NCBI GenBank assembly: GCA_014058105.1
Contig: JACGCM010002840.1
Span: 310,001 to 374,000 of the forward strand
From: Kingdonia uniflora
Lineage: Eukaryota; Streptophyta; Magnoliopsida; Ranunculales; Circaeasteraceae
Direction of reading: 5' to 3'
DNA: 64,000 nt
Shown here piece after piece: positions 1-11,860 of the stretch. Position 1 is the first letter of the stretch, and the number at the start of each line of letters is the position of its first letter. The notes under the pieces are model-generated. The model had not been told where the DNA came from. It saw only the letters and a list, made by a program, of their open reading frames with translations, and ran no database searches. Position numbers and translations under genes: made by a program.

Positions 1-465
1 CTTTAAGTAAATCTAATCTTATCAAAAATTCAAATCTCGAGGAATAACCCTATTTAATTTCATTATAATAATTTTGTTATATACGATTTCCCACGTATTT
101 AGTTGTGAATGTGTCATGTGGTAGTAGTTTAGATTATTTTTTCCTGCCCTACCTAGCCTATTTGGGGAGGAAAAATTGGTGAGACTCTAGACATACTTCT
201 AATAAATTCTAGATATGTTCTTAAAAAATTGAAGGAAGTGTTTTCTGTAAATTGCTACAACTTATGGAACCAAGGTAAAAACATATTTAATTTTTGTTCT
301 TTTAATCTAATAAGGGGTTTATACTTTATAGTTTGAAGCTTAGGTGGTTGGGAGTTGGCATTAGTGTTTAAACTCAATTAGGGAATTGGGAGTTATGGAA
401 CATTGGGTTGGGTTATGCCTTGGGTTGTGTCGTTTAAGTCATTTTAGCTATTTCAAATAATAATT
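1..465. other. AT-rich flank, no gene seen
   Basis: I see no coding region, RNA gene or clear repeat here. It should contain or border the left end of the Mutator-like element that follows. I looked for a terminal inverted repeat pairing with sequence near 5.6-6.2 kb and found no convincing pair by eye. Confidence 0.4.
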
Positions 466-762
466 ATGCCTTGGGTTATGCCTATTTTTGTATTTATTCC
501 AAACATAAATCCTTTTTCTTTCTCTCCATCTTTTTCTCTAGAATTCTTGTTTTTTACAACAATGGTGTCTCCCAAACCTCATCAACCTCAGTATTTCTCT
601 GATAAAGAGCATAATTGTGATGATCCTGAGGCAATATGTGGCATACATTGCCCATCATACCAACCCCATCCTTCAAACAACTCTAACTCCTCTGATTCTG
701 AAATAAACTTATCAGAGAAAGAAGAAAGAAGGCTTGAAGAAGAGGATACTCCGTATGATTAA
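466..762 (+). CDS. Hypothetical first exon upstream of the MULE transposase
   Basis: This is a 98-codon open frame. The first part is hydrophobic (Phe-rich). From the internal Met at 562 the sequence is Pro/Ser-rich and then strongly acidic (a Glu-rich run near the end). It may be a leader exon of the transposase gene starting at 562, or chance. Acidic coding-like sequence continues a little beyond the stop (Glu-rich to about 830) in interrupted frames. I recognise no domain. Low confidence. Confidence 0.25.
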   Translation: MPWVMPIFVFIPNINPFSFSPSFSLEFLFFTTMVSPKPHQPQYFSDKEHNCDDPEAICGIHCPSYQPHPSNNSNSSDSEINLSEKEERRLEEEDTPYD

Positions 763-914
763 GAAGAACTCTGAGGGGGAAGAGGAAGAGAACTCTGAGA
801 AGGAAGTGGAAGAAGAAGAATAAGAGACATCAGTGAAGGATGGTAAGGATTGGGATGGTGATAGTGGGTAATGGTGGGGCTGGTGAGCCTGTACCCAAGA
901 GGCTAAGGTTGGAT

Positions 915-972
915 GGTGGTAATGGTGGTGATGGTGGTGATGGTGTGATGTGATGTGATGTGATGTGATGTG
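915..972. repeat. GGTGAT and GTGAT microsatellites
   Basis: A (GGTGAT/GGTAAT) run at about 915-942 passes into about five and a half perfect copies of GTGAT at 945-972. It lies between the putative leader exon and the transposase N-terminus and is non-coding in all frames with continuity. Confidence 0.8.
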
Positions 973-1276
973 GTAGTGATGGTGGTGTGGTGGGATGTGA
1001 TGAGGTGGTTGAAGATGCAGGGTTTTTTTTTGGGTTTATATCATTTTTTGTTAGTTGTTTATGATGGTGCCCTAGGGGCTTAGATTATGAACTTTTTGGG
1101 AAGTTTTTTGTTGATGGCAATTATACTTTTGGGAACTAAACTTTTGTTTATGATGTGTGAATGAAATTGTCTTTTGTTTCTTCAAATTGTTCCTTATGAA
1201 TTATGTATTTCATATTATAGTTGTATAAAGTGTAGATTATGACAAATATTTTTTATGTAGAAATTATAGTAATCCC

Positions 1277-1822
1277 ATGATCCTTAATATTTGGGGGACT
1301 TGGGTGAAAGTAGGGAACTATGGATATAGCCATGATAACTATGTTGGTGGGAAAGAGTTCATCATATCTGGAAGTTCAAATGGATCCCTAAGTCGGCCAA
1401 AAATTTTAAATTTCACAGAGCATACCATAGGAACAATTCCTAAAGGATTCATGATCCATGTATGTTGCATATTTCTTGGAGAGAAGATTGTAGTAGATAA
1501 GACAAATGTTTTTAAGGATATGTGTTGTAATAGTAACAGTGTTTCCCAGGGAAAGGTCAATTTTTATGTATCATTTGTAATGAAACCTAAAGATGTCCAA
1601 GTGCTGAAAAGGAAGAGACCAAGAGACTTATCTGAAGAGGAATTAAATGTGATCCCAGAATCTAGTGATAGTGATTGTGATGATGAGGGAAACAAATTTA
1701 AAAATCTTCCTGATTTTCCTAAATATAGGGATGAGTATGTTGCTGAATCTGGTGGTGAAGAACCTGAAGAACCTGTTATACAAGTAATTAATGTTGTTGA
1801 AGAACATCATTTTGAAGAATAA
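1277..1822 (+). pseudogene. MULE transposase N-terminal region
   Basis: This 181-residue frame begins with a short tract ending in YVGGKE, the kind of beta-rich N-terminus found in MuDR transposases. A Lys/Arg-rich patch (KRKRPRDL, about residue 113) and an acidic serine-rich stretch follow. A stop at 1820-1822 interrupts what looks like continuing Glu-rich coding (HFEE, QFEQ, MEEE repeats) leading into the next frame at 1885. A splice acceptor (TTATGTAG at about 1253-1260) just upstream suggests this is an internal exon. The TAA is probably a disabling mutation or lies in a small intron. Confidence 0.55.
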
Positions 1823-1884
1823 CATTTTGAAGAAAATCAGTTTGAACAAAATCATATGGAGGAGGAAAGAATGCTATTAACAAT

Positions 1885-3440
1885 TTGGAGCCTGAAGATG
1901 GTTACTATAGTACTCACTCATCACAAGATAAAGATGGTATACCTACAATTATAGATTTAACAAAGCATGAAGAATTTAAACAATATGTGATGGAGACTAC
2001 CAATATATTTAAGGCTGAAGAAGAATTTGGAGATAGTACTCAATACTCTAATAACTTGGACCCAATTGTTGTTGGTATGGAGTGGCCAACTGTGTATGAG
2101 GCAAGAAACTACATTAGAACATGGTCCATTATGAACAAGTTCACATATATGCAAAGGAAAAATGGTAGTTATAGGCTAAGGTTCAAATGTACAGATGATA
2201 ATTGCAGTTGGATGCTATATGTGAAAAGATCCCTTGATGGACATACAATGACTGTTAAGGGTTCAAGTGTCTTGGATCATACCTGTGAAGGCAATAGTGA
2301 TGACAAAAATCAATTAGCAAATGCTCTATGGGTTGCCAACTACTGTGAGGATGGATTGAGGAATAACAAGCAGTTTAGGCCTCTTGATGTTGAGACAACA
2401 ATATGGAGGAAATTTGGGATTGATCTTTCATATTGGACTTCATGGAATGCATGGACTATATGTATGGAAAGGATTATGAGCTCATATGATGAAGGATACC
2501 TTAAGATGTTTGCTTTAGTTGATAAGCTCCCTATCGCAAACCTTGGTAGTGTGATTAGTTGTAGCTCAGATCCATCAACATTACAGTGGATTGGTACTTT
2601 TGTAATGTTCAAGGCTTCATTAGATGGTTAGTTGAATGGTTGTTTCATGAAGGTCAAATATTGTTCCCAATTATAACATATTTATGCAGAAGTGAGTGTT
2701 ATGACACATGGAACACATTTTTAAAAATACTGTAGCCATGGCTTGACCAAGATAAAGCCAAGTTGACATTTATCTCTGATATGCAAAAAGGGTTAATTAA
2801 AGATGTAATAGATAATTATTCATATTGCAATCATAGGTTTTGCTTTAGACATATGTACAAGAATTTTAAAAAAACCTTTAAAGGCACACATTTGGAGAAA
2901 CTATCTTGGAATACAGCAAGAGCTTACAGAGTGGTTGACAAAGATAATTTCCTTGCATAACTTGAAGTAGACCATCCTGAAGCAAAGAGATGGTTAGAGA
3001 GGGAAGCTCCTGAAACTTGGTGCAGGTCTCATTTTGACACAACTGTAAAATGTGCGTACATAACCGACAATTTCAGTGAGTCATTCAATAAGTAGATTTT
3101 GAAGATTAGGGATAAACCACTTCACAATGAAGTGCAAAAGCTCAATATGATGATGATAACTTTCATGTATGAAAGGAAGAACAAGGCAGAAACTTGGGAC
3201 CAACAAGGTTTGGTACCTAGGGCAGTGACTCATATTGAGAAGATGAAGAAGAGCTATGGCAAGTATGATATTGCAGGTACATCTAAGAAGAGAAACACAA
3301 CATCAAAAGGTGGACAACAATGGTCACTGAGTTTGGATGACCAAGAATGTGAATGTAAACAGTGACAAATTTCTAGACTACCATGTGTTCATGCAATGTG
3401 TGTTCTTGTTTCTATGAGGAGACCATAGAAAAAGTAAATG
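1885..3440 (+). pseudogene. MULE (mudrA-type) transposase core with SWIM finger
   Basis: Residues of the 1885-2631 frame match the MuDR DNA-binding region: a C-x4-C pair (FKCTDDNCSW) and a histidine in DHTCEG, then the KxFRPLDVET-like segment. After a stop at 2629-2631 the catalytic region continues in pieces. GCFMKG keeps the end of the first conserved block, about 25 residues usual in the family are missing after it, and FISDMQKGL carries the second catalytic Asp (2770s). The C-terminal part of the domain and the WxRxxF segment follow through stops at 2958 and 3093. The SWIM finger (C-x-C then CVHAMC) ends near 3395, with a TGA between its Cys pair and the rest. Function in a living element is cut-and-paste transposition; this copy cannot make it. 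Confidence 0.85.
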
Positions 3441-3689
3441 CCTATAACTACCTAACTTGTTTAAAGTTATTTTATTTTTTATTTTAAATTGTCAGTTTAG
3501 TAATGCCTAATGAATGTCTATATGCAGATATTGTAATAAATACTATTGGGTGTCTTCTTATGTTGCTACATATGTTGATGCCATTTATGTTGTAGAAGAT
3601 GAATCAAGTTGGGGGAAGGTAATTTGAGCTACATAGTAAATACCATTATATTTTGTTTCAAATAAAAAAAATCAATCTCTTATTTAGAT

Positions 3690-4563
3690 TTTGATACTTA
3701 TTTTAGCCCCCAAGAGAGGTCAGACCACCACCACTTATCAGGCCAACTGGGAGTCCAAAAAAATAAAGAAAAAAAGATGCAGATGAGCTTAATGGCAATG
3801 GAGGGGAAAGAAAATGTGGCAAGTGTAGAATATTTGGCCATAATAAGAAAACATGCAAAGGTCTACCTGCATGCCTCAACCTCTAATAAGAAGGCCTATT
3901 TCCAGACAAGATACACCTGTGAGTTAAAGAGAACTAAGAGCTAACATGGGCTTTAAGATTACAAATGATGAGCCAATGAGTATTAGAGGCAGATCAACTA
4001 TAAGGGGAGGAGGTAGATCAAGAGGGAGGGGAAGTGGTAGATTAAGTACAGGTACAGGTGATAGATCAACTGCAGGTGGTAAATCAAGTATAGGTGCAGG
4101 CAGAAGATCAAGTGCAGCTACAGGTGGTAGATCAAGTGTAACTGCAGGTTGTAGATCAAGTGCAGCTACAGGTGGTAGATCAAGTGTAGCTGCAGGTGGT
4201 AGATCAAGTGAAGCTGCAGGTGGTAGATCAAGTACAGTTGTAGGTGGTAGATCAAGTACAGGTGGAAGATCAAGTGCAGCTGTAGGTGGTAGATCAAGTG
4301 TAGGTGGTAGATCAAGTATAGCTGCAGGTGGTAGATCAAGTGTCGATGCAGGTGGCAGATCAAGTACAGGTGGTAGATCAAGAGGAAGATCAAGTAATTG
4401 TCAATCTAGAGGGAGGGGTTCATATAATGCTTCAATTGGTGAATGGTTTGAATGTAGTCAAGGTAGTGTCCCAAGGAGTGTAATTGACACACAGCCCATT
4501 CAGACCAATCAATCAAAAACTGTAGTTCCCACACAGTCTAGCCAGATACATGTTGTACCTTAA
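3690..4563 (+). pseudogene. MULE transposase C-terminus: zinc knuckle and GGRSS tail
   Basis: After an AT-rich stretch that looks like an intron, a CCHC zinc knuckle (CGKCRIFGHNKKTC, about 3813-3857) is followed by the open frame 3946-4563. The frame holds RGRGSGR-type basic sequence, then about a dozen imperfect copies of an 8-residue unit (A-A-G-G-R-S-S-V) and a polar end (PTQSSQIHVVP). A zinc knuckle followed by a basic low-complexity tail is the normal C-terminus of plant MULE transposases. The long, regular RSS repetition is unusual and probably arose by slippage. Confidence 0.7.
4060..4395 (+). repeat. 24-bp coding tandem repeat (GGRSS units)
   Basis: Imperfect direct repeats of about 24 bp centred on GGTGGTAGATCAAGT, about twelve copies. 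Some units are shortened to 15 bp. They stay in one reading frame on the + strand and also leave the opposite strand open, giving a Leu/His/Tyr-rich shadow frame. Confidence 0.85.
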
Positions 4564-4905
4564 AAAATCCCTACAAAAGGCTTATAAACTACCTAGACCA
4601 AGCTGGAAGATCTAAATTATGCATTGTTGTAATTTTTTGGGGGTTTCAGAGATATGACTCTAAATTCTGCATAGATGCAATTTCTTTTTTGTTTTAAGGA
4701 TATGACTCTAAGTTATGCCTGGTTACAGTTTTACTTTTACAATTATGTATTAGGTACTATGGTGTGTGTTCTGCAGTATTGAAATTTATGTCTTAATTCT
4801 GCATTCTGTCACAATGTTGCATAATTCCAAACATCATTTAAGTTGACATTTATCCAAACTGGTTGTTACATTAATGAAAGAGTATAACATCTTGAAGTAC
4901 ATTTA
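4564..4905. other. Spacer between convergent genes
   Basis: About 340 bp between the + strand transposase stop and the - strand zinc-knuckle gene stop. It is AT-rich and presumably holds both 3' UTRs. No other feature seen. Confidence 0.5.
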
Positions 4906-5597
4906 TTACACTATAGCCTTTCCTTTAAAGTCCCTAACAAATTCATCTAGACCTATTGTGATATTCATCCTGATATTCATACTTGTTTTCTTTTCAGCTT
5001 TACTAAATCCCTCCTATGACTCAAACTGTGATATGGCATCTCTCAACCATATGAACTTTTGCATTCCTTATTTTGGCACTTCAAGTACTTCTCCCCATTA
5101 CTTCTTGGTTGCAAAGATGTCTTCAATTTTTTAATTCCTGTACATCCTTTCATGTGACAATGTGTTTCTCTCCATGGACATGATCTCCACCAATGATCAG
5201 TCTTTCCACATCCAAAACAACTAGTTTGAGTCTGATCTTTTGATGATCCACTAACACCTTCAACTTCATTCAATGCATGGCCCAACCACTGGAATAAGCT
5301 GCAAGAAGATAGATGATACTACAAGTATTTTCTACCATAATTTTAGGGAGTGCAAGATGTAAGTAATTTCCTTAAACAATTGCAGGTAGGTTTTTTGCAA
5401 CTTGTGTAGACCCAAGGACAATCTTTTGCACTGTGAGTATCAAGATAACATATTTCACAAAAAAACTTGCAAGATAAATTTAGGGTTTTATAACAAAATT
5501 TCAAGAATTTAGGGGTTCCCAAAATTAAACACAATGGAATTAGGAAGGGATTTCTTACCTTAGAGGATTCATCACCGCTTTGCTTACCTCCACCCAT
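4906..5597 (-). pseudogene. Zinc-knuckle / GRF-like protein, convergent with the MULE transposase
   Basis: Reading from an ATG at 5597 (MGGGKQSGDESSK), there is a plausible donor (AAG|GTAAGAAA) right after the first exon. Next come a CCHC knuckle (CEICYLDTHSAKDC, about 5400-5460), a likely intron ending in TTGCAG near 5300, and a second CCHC knuckle (CFGCGKTDHWWRSC). Last is a GRF-type finger segment (Cys-Gly, NGEKYLKCQNKEC). The expected Trp after it has become TGA or been lost by a small frameshift near 5040; downstream the frame RDAISQFES and a polar C-terminus run to TAA at 4906. GRF and knuckle modules bind single-stranded nucleic acid. The position, tail-to-tail with the transposase, is like that of the second gene of autonomous MuDR, but I see no homology to mudrB. 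Confidence 0.6.
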
Positions 5598-5599
5598 TG

Positions 5600-8500
5600 T
5601 CAGAAATAAGAGAATTGGAAGCTTCGATCAAAAAAGAGGATAAGAGAAATGAGTTTAGAGATTCAAACAATGGAGCTTAAATAGAGATTCAAAGACACCT
5701 CAATTGAGGTTTAGAGATGTTTAGGGTTTGTAATTGTGAAATTTGGGAAGTTCTGCAAATTAGGGTTCTTCAAGTGGTGATTAACAAAGAAGAAGAAGAA
5801 TTTTGGTGTATATAACGGCTAAATTTTGAACAAATTTTAGCCATTTAGATTAGCCCACGTGTCATTTGTTTGAGTTTTAGATGTATGAGGGTATTTGAAG
5901 TCTTTTTCCTGATCTTGACTTGGTCTTCCTGAGTCAATGTGTTGACTTTGGTCTGACTTTGGCCAGAATTTGGATTTGGGGTCCAAAGTCAAACTTTTGC
6001 CAAATGTGGGGGGCAAGCCCAAAGCTGTCCACTTATATGGGCCTAAAGTCTAATTAACTCTTATATTTTCATATATATGGCTTTTGATTGGACACACACT
6101 TTACGTTACTATATATGTTCACATTATATTCAATTTAGATTTAAAAACTATCAAAGGGATGCTTTTCTCCGACGAATAATCTGGGGTTAGCAAGGAATAT
6201 GTGAAATCAAGGCTTCAATATGAATTTTTACCGTGGATCTAATCTTCGAGATGCACTATCGATGATGTTTCTCCAGAAAGAGAAATGACAAGGTTGAAAT
6301 CGATGATGTTGAAACTAAGGTACTTGAAGCTTCCCTCTTCATTTGCTTTTATCAAATTTTGCCTGAAGTTTGGATATGTGGTTTTTCTTAATTAACATAG
6401 TTTGCATTTCTATACTTAGCACTATATGGCTTATGTTAGATTTTTATCAGTTTCGCCAAACTATTTGTAGGAGTGATTAATGTAAATGCGTGGAACAAAG
6501 AAATGGCTGTGATTAGTGTACTTTTCTCACTTTCACCACACATCTCTGTCTAACTATTTTCTATTTTTGTTCTTCTGATTCCTAGACTAATGATGTAGTT
6601 CATCTACTACTAGATTGATGATATTCCTGACCAACAAGTAATAAGGTAGGCATGGAAAGCAGATTCTCTACAAAAAAAGTATTTTTTCTCTATTGTAATT
6701 TTAAAATTTGCGAACCATAGTTTTCAGAGGATATTAATTCCAAGCGTTATACGTGATGTGCGTATATTTCTATGACAAAGAAAGGTTGATTGAGGGTATC
6801 GACTCCAAGAGAAAATCTTTAATTTTATTCGTTGGTTTATTCTGAATTGATTTGAAATAGGGAAGAGGGAGGGATGGAGATGATTCAAACTATCTTTGTT
6901 GCGGCTAAATTTACTCCAAAGCATCATCAACATTTGGTTACCTATTCAGACAATCTAAATTCGTTTCATGAATCATCTCACCATGATCATTCTCTTCTTA
7001 CTACTTGAATCTGATATGGTAGTACAATATTCGAGTCGCAATCACATCATGGTAAAGCACAAGACCAAGAGGTAGTTGCAATTGTGCTCTAAAAACTCTC
7101 AAATTAATATCCAAATTGGTAGACATCCTCAAGCATCAAAAACATAAAAAGATAATAGCTCTGAAGTGCAAAAAATATTCTCAATGAAGAAATGAAAAAT
7201 GAAGTTTTTAAACAAGGTCCGTGCTCGGTAAATAAGCATGACTCTTCTTATCATAGACATGAAAATAATAATACCAGTTTTGGTATTTAACATGAATCAC
7301 TACCTGTGGGTACTAATCCTGCAGGACTAGAAAACATTAATTAAATAGTTTTAGGATGATTTGGGTAGATTTTTTAGTCCCGACTCCGATCTGTGACATT
7401 TTTTGGATTTTCATTTTAGTTTTTTCATTTTTGCTTTATATAAGCTAATTAAATTCTTATTACCATGCTTCTTATTGGTGATTACAGATTTCCTCAATTA
7501 AGTTTACGTAATGCTATAAAGGGGGTGGTTTTTCCAACATCAGGCACATATACATGTAATTTCCAAATGTGGTAGCTTACAAAGATAATGATGTATTTGT
7601 GAGCTCATGATATGGAAGAAGAATAAAGAAATAAAGTTTTGAGTTATAATTATTAAGGAAACTGGTAGTTATCACTATAATCATTAATCACCAAAATTAC
7701 TTTGGAGGAGCGTTTGGGATCTCAAACCATTTAATAGGCGTGGTTGATGCAATTAATGTTGTTTTCCTTGGATGAACTCACCAATGCTTTTGTCTGTTAG
7801 ATAGCCATATTTATGATACAAGGTGGATCAATTTGCCAATGCCTTACTAATGGAAGATGTTGAAAAAGTATCTAAATTATATTCAGCCTCTAGCCGGAGG
7901 TAATTTGGGTCCCCAAGGTGGATACACAAAAACTGTAAGGCACTGAAGGAGGCAACTGCTTAAAGGAATATGCAAAGCAGTACTCAATAATTATCTACTG
8001 TGAGAGGTTTTCACATTACAACCACTATATGAAAGCTTTATGAAATCAACTTGGGTATGTCAGATTGTTTAGGCATGGTTGTCCTGACAAAGCATTTTAA
8101 GATATATACATGTGCCAATATAGTGAGACAACAATAATTTTAATACTTATATGAGGTTTTGTTAGACAAGCTTGGCTAAATTGTTTGCCTCAGAATTAGC
8201 ATTAAGACAAGGTGATACTATTAATGGAGTTTAGAGTCCAATATAAGGTTAGAGCATGTAAAATATTGAGAGTTTTTTGTTCAACTATGCTAGACTCTTT
8301 GGCATTGTTTTTTAATTGACATTATTGTTATCCTTTTTTTCACCCGGTTAATTAAGTATCTTAATTTTCCATATTTATGAATTTTATAAAAAATATATAT
8401 ATAGAATTTCTTATGCCTATAGCTCTGTGTACCTTAATTATTCTATTAAGGAGTCTAGAGGATTTGCTGGACACAATTGCATCAAAACAGTTTAAATTTG

Positions 8501-10100
8501 GAACAATTTCATTTTTAGAAGTTCACATCAAAATTATTTTTGTAAGCCACACTATTGAACCATGGACAATGGTGCATAATGAATTAAAATACTTCTAATC
8601 TTCAGAATATGTATATTCACTTCACATGACCAACTTAAACATTTCGTGCGTAGCACAGGTTTTGAACCTTGTGTTAAAGAAAAGAAAAGATAATCCACTT
8701 TGCTTGAACTTTATCTTTGAAAGAGAGAGAGAGAGAGGGAGTTCGTGTGTATAATGTATAAGTCCATTTTTGCTCCTTTTTATGTTTGTTTTTTTTGTTC
8801 CTTCCTTGCGCAATAGAAAATTGACACATGGCATAACATTTAATTTAAATCAATTGTACATTTTGACTTTTACTGCGATGTACATTTTATTTTGTATTAA
8901 CTCCCCATATTTTAATTAATTTGCATACTACACCAAAAATTGTCCCTTGATTTGATTGAATTATTCTTCAAATTTATTGACCATACTCTATCATCAACTA
9001 CATGTTTTTAATATCATCAACTTAGCTTCCAACACAAATAGAGTTGCCAACACTCTAGCAGCATGAAGAGCAATGCCATACATAGAGTGAACTAAACCCC
9101 TGTTAAAAACAAAGCGATAATTGTCAGTCTATTATAGTTGTGTAAAGACTTAGACATGCAAAATATCAATATTAATCCAACCTCTCTAGTAATATACGAG
9201 TACCTACAACGTATCAAGTTCCAAACCTGAGTTGCAAATAAATTCATAATTTCAATTTTTGTATCTTCTTTACAAAAAAATGAGTGTATCAATACTTAAT
9301 CAAAAATGTTAAAAAAAATTACATCAGCCAATAACATTGCTCAAGTGCTTCTAAAAATAAGTTAATATTTATGACAATTTCATCAAATAAAACATACTTA
9401 ATGAATATCATCTACTTATTTCCAAAAATAATTTAAATTCTCAAGAAAGAAATAAAGCATGCAACGGGATCCACAACTTTGGATGCGCTTTTTAGTCTTC
9501 GAATAACTCATCGAACTTGATCATCCTTTCACTTAAGTTTCACTAGTAAACAAATATTATACATATATGAAATTGTCAGGATGTATAAGATGAGAACAAA
9601 AAACCCTAAAGTACTAACTAACTTGCAAATTGGTTCTCGAGTCGTCACCAAAATTTAACCTACGAGCTAGACCTCTTGGTTCTTGTGTTGCTTCCTGAGG
9701 TACCTTTAGAGATATAGTACATTAATAAAAATTGGTGAAGTTATTAAATTGATTGAATACATTAATTACCATACATGATATGTTTGTAAATGTTTGAAAG
9801 GGTGTGGAATTCCGTAATTAGGGAATAATGGGATAATAGGCTGACCATATGGTTTAAATTGGCTTGACGATGCATTTATAACATAAGAAAGGTAACTACT
9901 ACCCCATAAAGGTCGACTCGTCCATGAACTTTGTTCAATTGTTGCATTAGCTTTCTAAATATAAACATCAAGTTTAGGCACTATATTTGATAAATATTCA
10001 ATATTAAAAATACATTTACTTTACCTGAATTGAATGCATTTGGTTAACGTGCCAATTAAGTTGATTATGACTTGGTTTAAAAAAAATCCTTGATTGAGCT
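5600..10100. other. Long AT-rich stretch without a supportable gene
   Basis: The first 250 bp are probably the promoter and 5' UTR of the - strand zinc-knuckle gene. Beyond about 5.9 kb no frame shows a recognisable domain or conserved exon structure; open frames are short and AT-driven. A short GA microsatellite lies near 8720-8740. I found no paired inverted repeats that would define a MITE. Confidence 0.5.
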
Positions 10101-10111
10101 CAGGAGCAGAT

Positions 10112-10790
10112 TTATGAGGTCGTACAATCTAACAAAAATTCAAACATACTATAAATTATAGGATTATTTAATAAGAGATCATAAAAAAAGAAAAATTTAA
10201 GACTAAAAAACATACCCCCCATATGGAATGGTTGCATTACATTCGTGTGTACTCCATATTGCAAATGCATATCTGGATTATGCTGGACACTTCCATTATT
10301 CTTTCCAGCATTACATGCATAGAATGAGAACCTGAAGATAAGATGATATATAGTAAAAGCAACAAAGAGTATGAAATACTTATACAAACTGGCTTTGGTT
10401 GTTGATTGTTTAAGAGGAGCCTTGGCCTTCTTAAACTTATTTTTTTCCAAGAAGCTCTTGATTATGCATTTTTCCAGATCTTTAGTTATGGTGTGTTTTG
10501 GGTCAAATATGATTCCCGCTTGAGTTGGATCGTCTTCAGCAAAACATTCAAAATTTTGATTGTTTATAACTTGTGATTCTTCGTTAGATTTTTTTTGTGA
10601 AACTGTATGGGTATCTACTATTTCTTTGAGATTTATCAACCTAGCTTTAATAAGAGGGTATAGTGTATCATCTTTTGCGGCATTAGACATGATGTATTGT
10701 GATACATGTGATAGCTCGTTGTACTGGGCCGCAAAACTTGGTAGAGTGCCAACTATAATAACATCCCTATGAAAATCATGTTTAATTCCT
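10112..10790 (-). CDS. Unrecognised two-exon protein fragment
   Basis: An open - strand frame runs from about 10790 (no start needed before Met at 10690) through a Lys-rich segment (KNKFKKAKAPLKQ). It then reaches a likely intron: a GTATAAGT donor near 10385 and an ATCTTCAG acceptor near 10333. Across the junction the coding sequence continues as FYACNAGKNNGSVQHNPDM and ends at a second donor-like GTATGT near 10215. The upstream part contains IVGTLPSFAAQYNEL, which has the feel of a gag-like or helical domain, but I cannot place it in a family. It may be an exon pair of a host gene fragment or of an unlisted element. Confidence 0.35.
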
Positions 10791-10799
10791 GTAATAGCC

Positions 10800-11285
10800 T
10801 AATTCTGGGATTCAAACTTAGCCTTTACACCTGATGTGTTTAGATCACTCAAGAACAGCAAGCAATAATCAACAAGATGATTTAGCGTGGAAAACCTTTG
10901 AATAGGTTAAAAACCACGACCTCTCTTGAGGATTTTGAGAAATAGAAGATGATCATATTAAGATTGCTAGCTTATTACAATAAGTACTCTGAATATGTGG
11001 AATGTTAGAGCGAGGATTCTTCTGTGTTTCATCTCGAATTCTCTGGTTCTATTTATAAGCCTTATAATATGACCATTTGATGACCATTAAGATTCTTAAT
11101 GATGGATGTTACAAAATATGTATAGGATACTCTTTAACCAGGTGGCGTAACATTCTGATCCCCATTTCTGAATAACGGCTTTATTGATGACTGTACAATT
11201 ACGTAACTCAAACTGTTGATATGAAAGTCGAAAGTGATGACTAGGACTTAGAGATTTTGATTATGTCTTTAGTAGTGCTTCACGT
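10800..11285. other. Intergenic, nothing recognised
   Basis: AT-rich sequence upstream of the - strand fragment. It has no coherent coding frame and no repeat I could pair. Confidence 0.4.
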
Positions 11286-11292
11286 TTGCTGA

Positions 11293-11590
11293 TGAGGTCG
11301 AGGATGAAGCATGAGTCCGAGATAAGCTATTACAAGACGGTTCTCAACCAAAAGCACGAGGAGCGTCACGGGCGAGTGGTGTTGGTTGAGAAACTTGTGC
11401 CATACCTACTTCCTAATATTACTGTTTTGTTTCCGATTATGCCACGTGCTCTGTTAATCAGGTCAAAAGTTCATGTATTGGTCGAAGATGAAGCATGAGT
11501 CCGAGATGCAGAATAAGCTACTACAACCGCCCCCTCTTAGCTAACAATATGAGAAACATAGTGGGCGAGTGATGTTAGATGAGAAGTGTC
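11293..11590 (+). repeat. Diverged direct repeat pair upstream of the MVTTRNQ gene
   Basis: About 100 bp beginning GATGAAGCATGAGTCCGAGA occurs at about 11303 and again at about 11486. Further matching blocks include AAGCTA-TACAA, GGGCGAGTG and TGAGAA. The offset is roughly 185 bp. This looks like a local tandem duplication in the promoter region of the gene at 11861. Confidence 0.7.
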
Positions 11591-11755
11591 ATTAATACTG
11601 CAGTTAATATCTGATAATCATTTTTAATGTATATTCATGAATGTCTGTTTGTGTCCTTTGGGTTTCCTAGAATCAATGGTTCTTGTCAATGTTGTTGCAT
11701 AGGAAATCCATCTGATGTTGGGAATTTGAGAGTCGGCTTTGAATGTTGATCATAG

Positions 11756-11763
11756 TATAAAAG
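11756..11763 (+). promoter_or_regulatory. TATA box for the gene at 11861
   Basis: TATAAAAG lies 98 bp before the ATG at 11861. The spacing suits a plant core promoter with a 5' UTR of about 65-70 bp, and a pyrimidine-rich stretch (TCTCTTTTGCTCTTG) follows it. Confidence 0.55.
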
Positions 11764-11860
11764 GTATGTTGAGTTATGTGTAATGAGCCAAGTCTTCGTC
11801 TCTGAACTATTTCTCTTTTGCTCTTGTTACTATACTTGAAACTTTTCTACTGTTGAAAGG

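Larger units (their letters stand above)
466..4906 (+). mobile_element. Decayed Mutator-like element (MULE), core
   Basis: This span, together with the convergent gene up to 5597, is a MULE. The + strand carries, in order, a mudrA-type N-terminal region, a transposase DNA-binding region, a MULE catalytic region, a SWIM zinc finger, a CCHC zinc knuckle and a repetitive basic tail. Stops at 2631, 2960 and 3365 and a missing piece of the catalytic domain show it is dead. Terminal inverted repeats and the 9-bp target duplication usual for Mutator were not identified, so the ends given are those of the coding part only. Confidence 0.75.

Noticed and set aside
165..200. Possible MULE terminal inverted repeat (GGGGAGGAAAAATTGGTGAG)
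   Set aside because: No inverted partner found near 5.6-6.2 kb and no 9-bp target duplication seen.
4166..4393. Long - strand frame rich in Leu, His and Tyr
   Set aside because: It is the antisense shadow of the 24-bp coding repeats of the MULE tail; its regularity comes from the repeat.
8377..8598. 73-codon frame in the AT-rich 6-10 kb region
   Set aside because: Hydrophobic AT-driven composition, no homologous segment recognised, no splice or promoter context.
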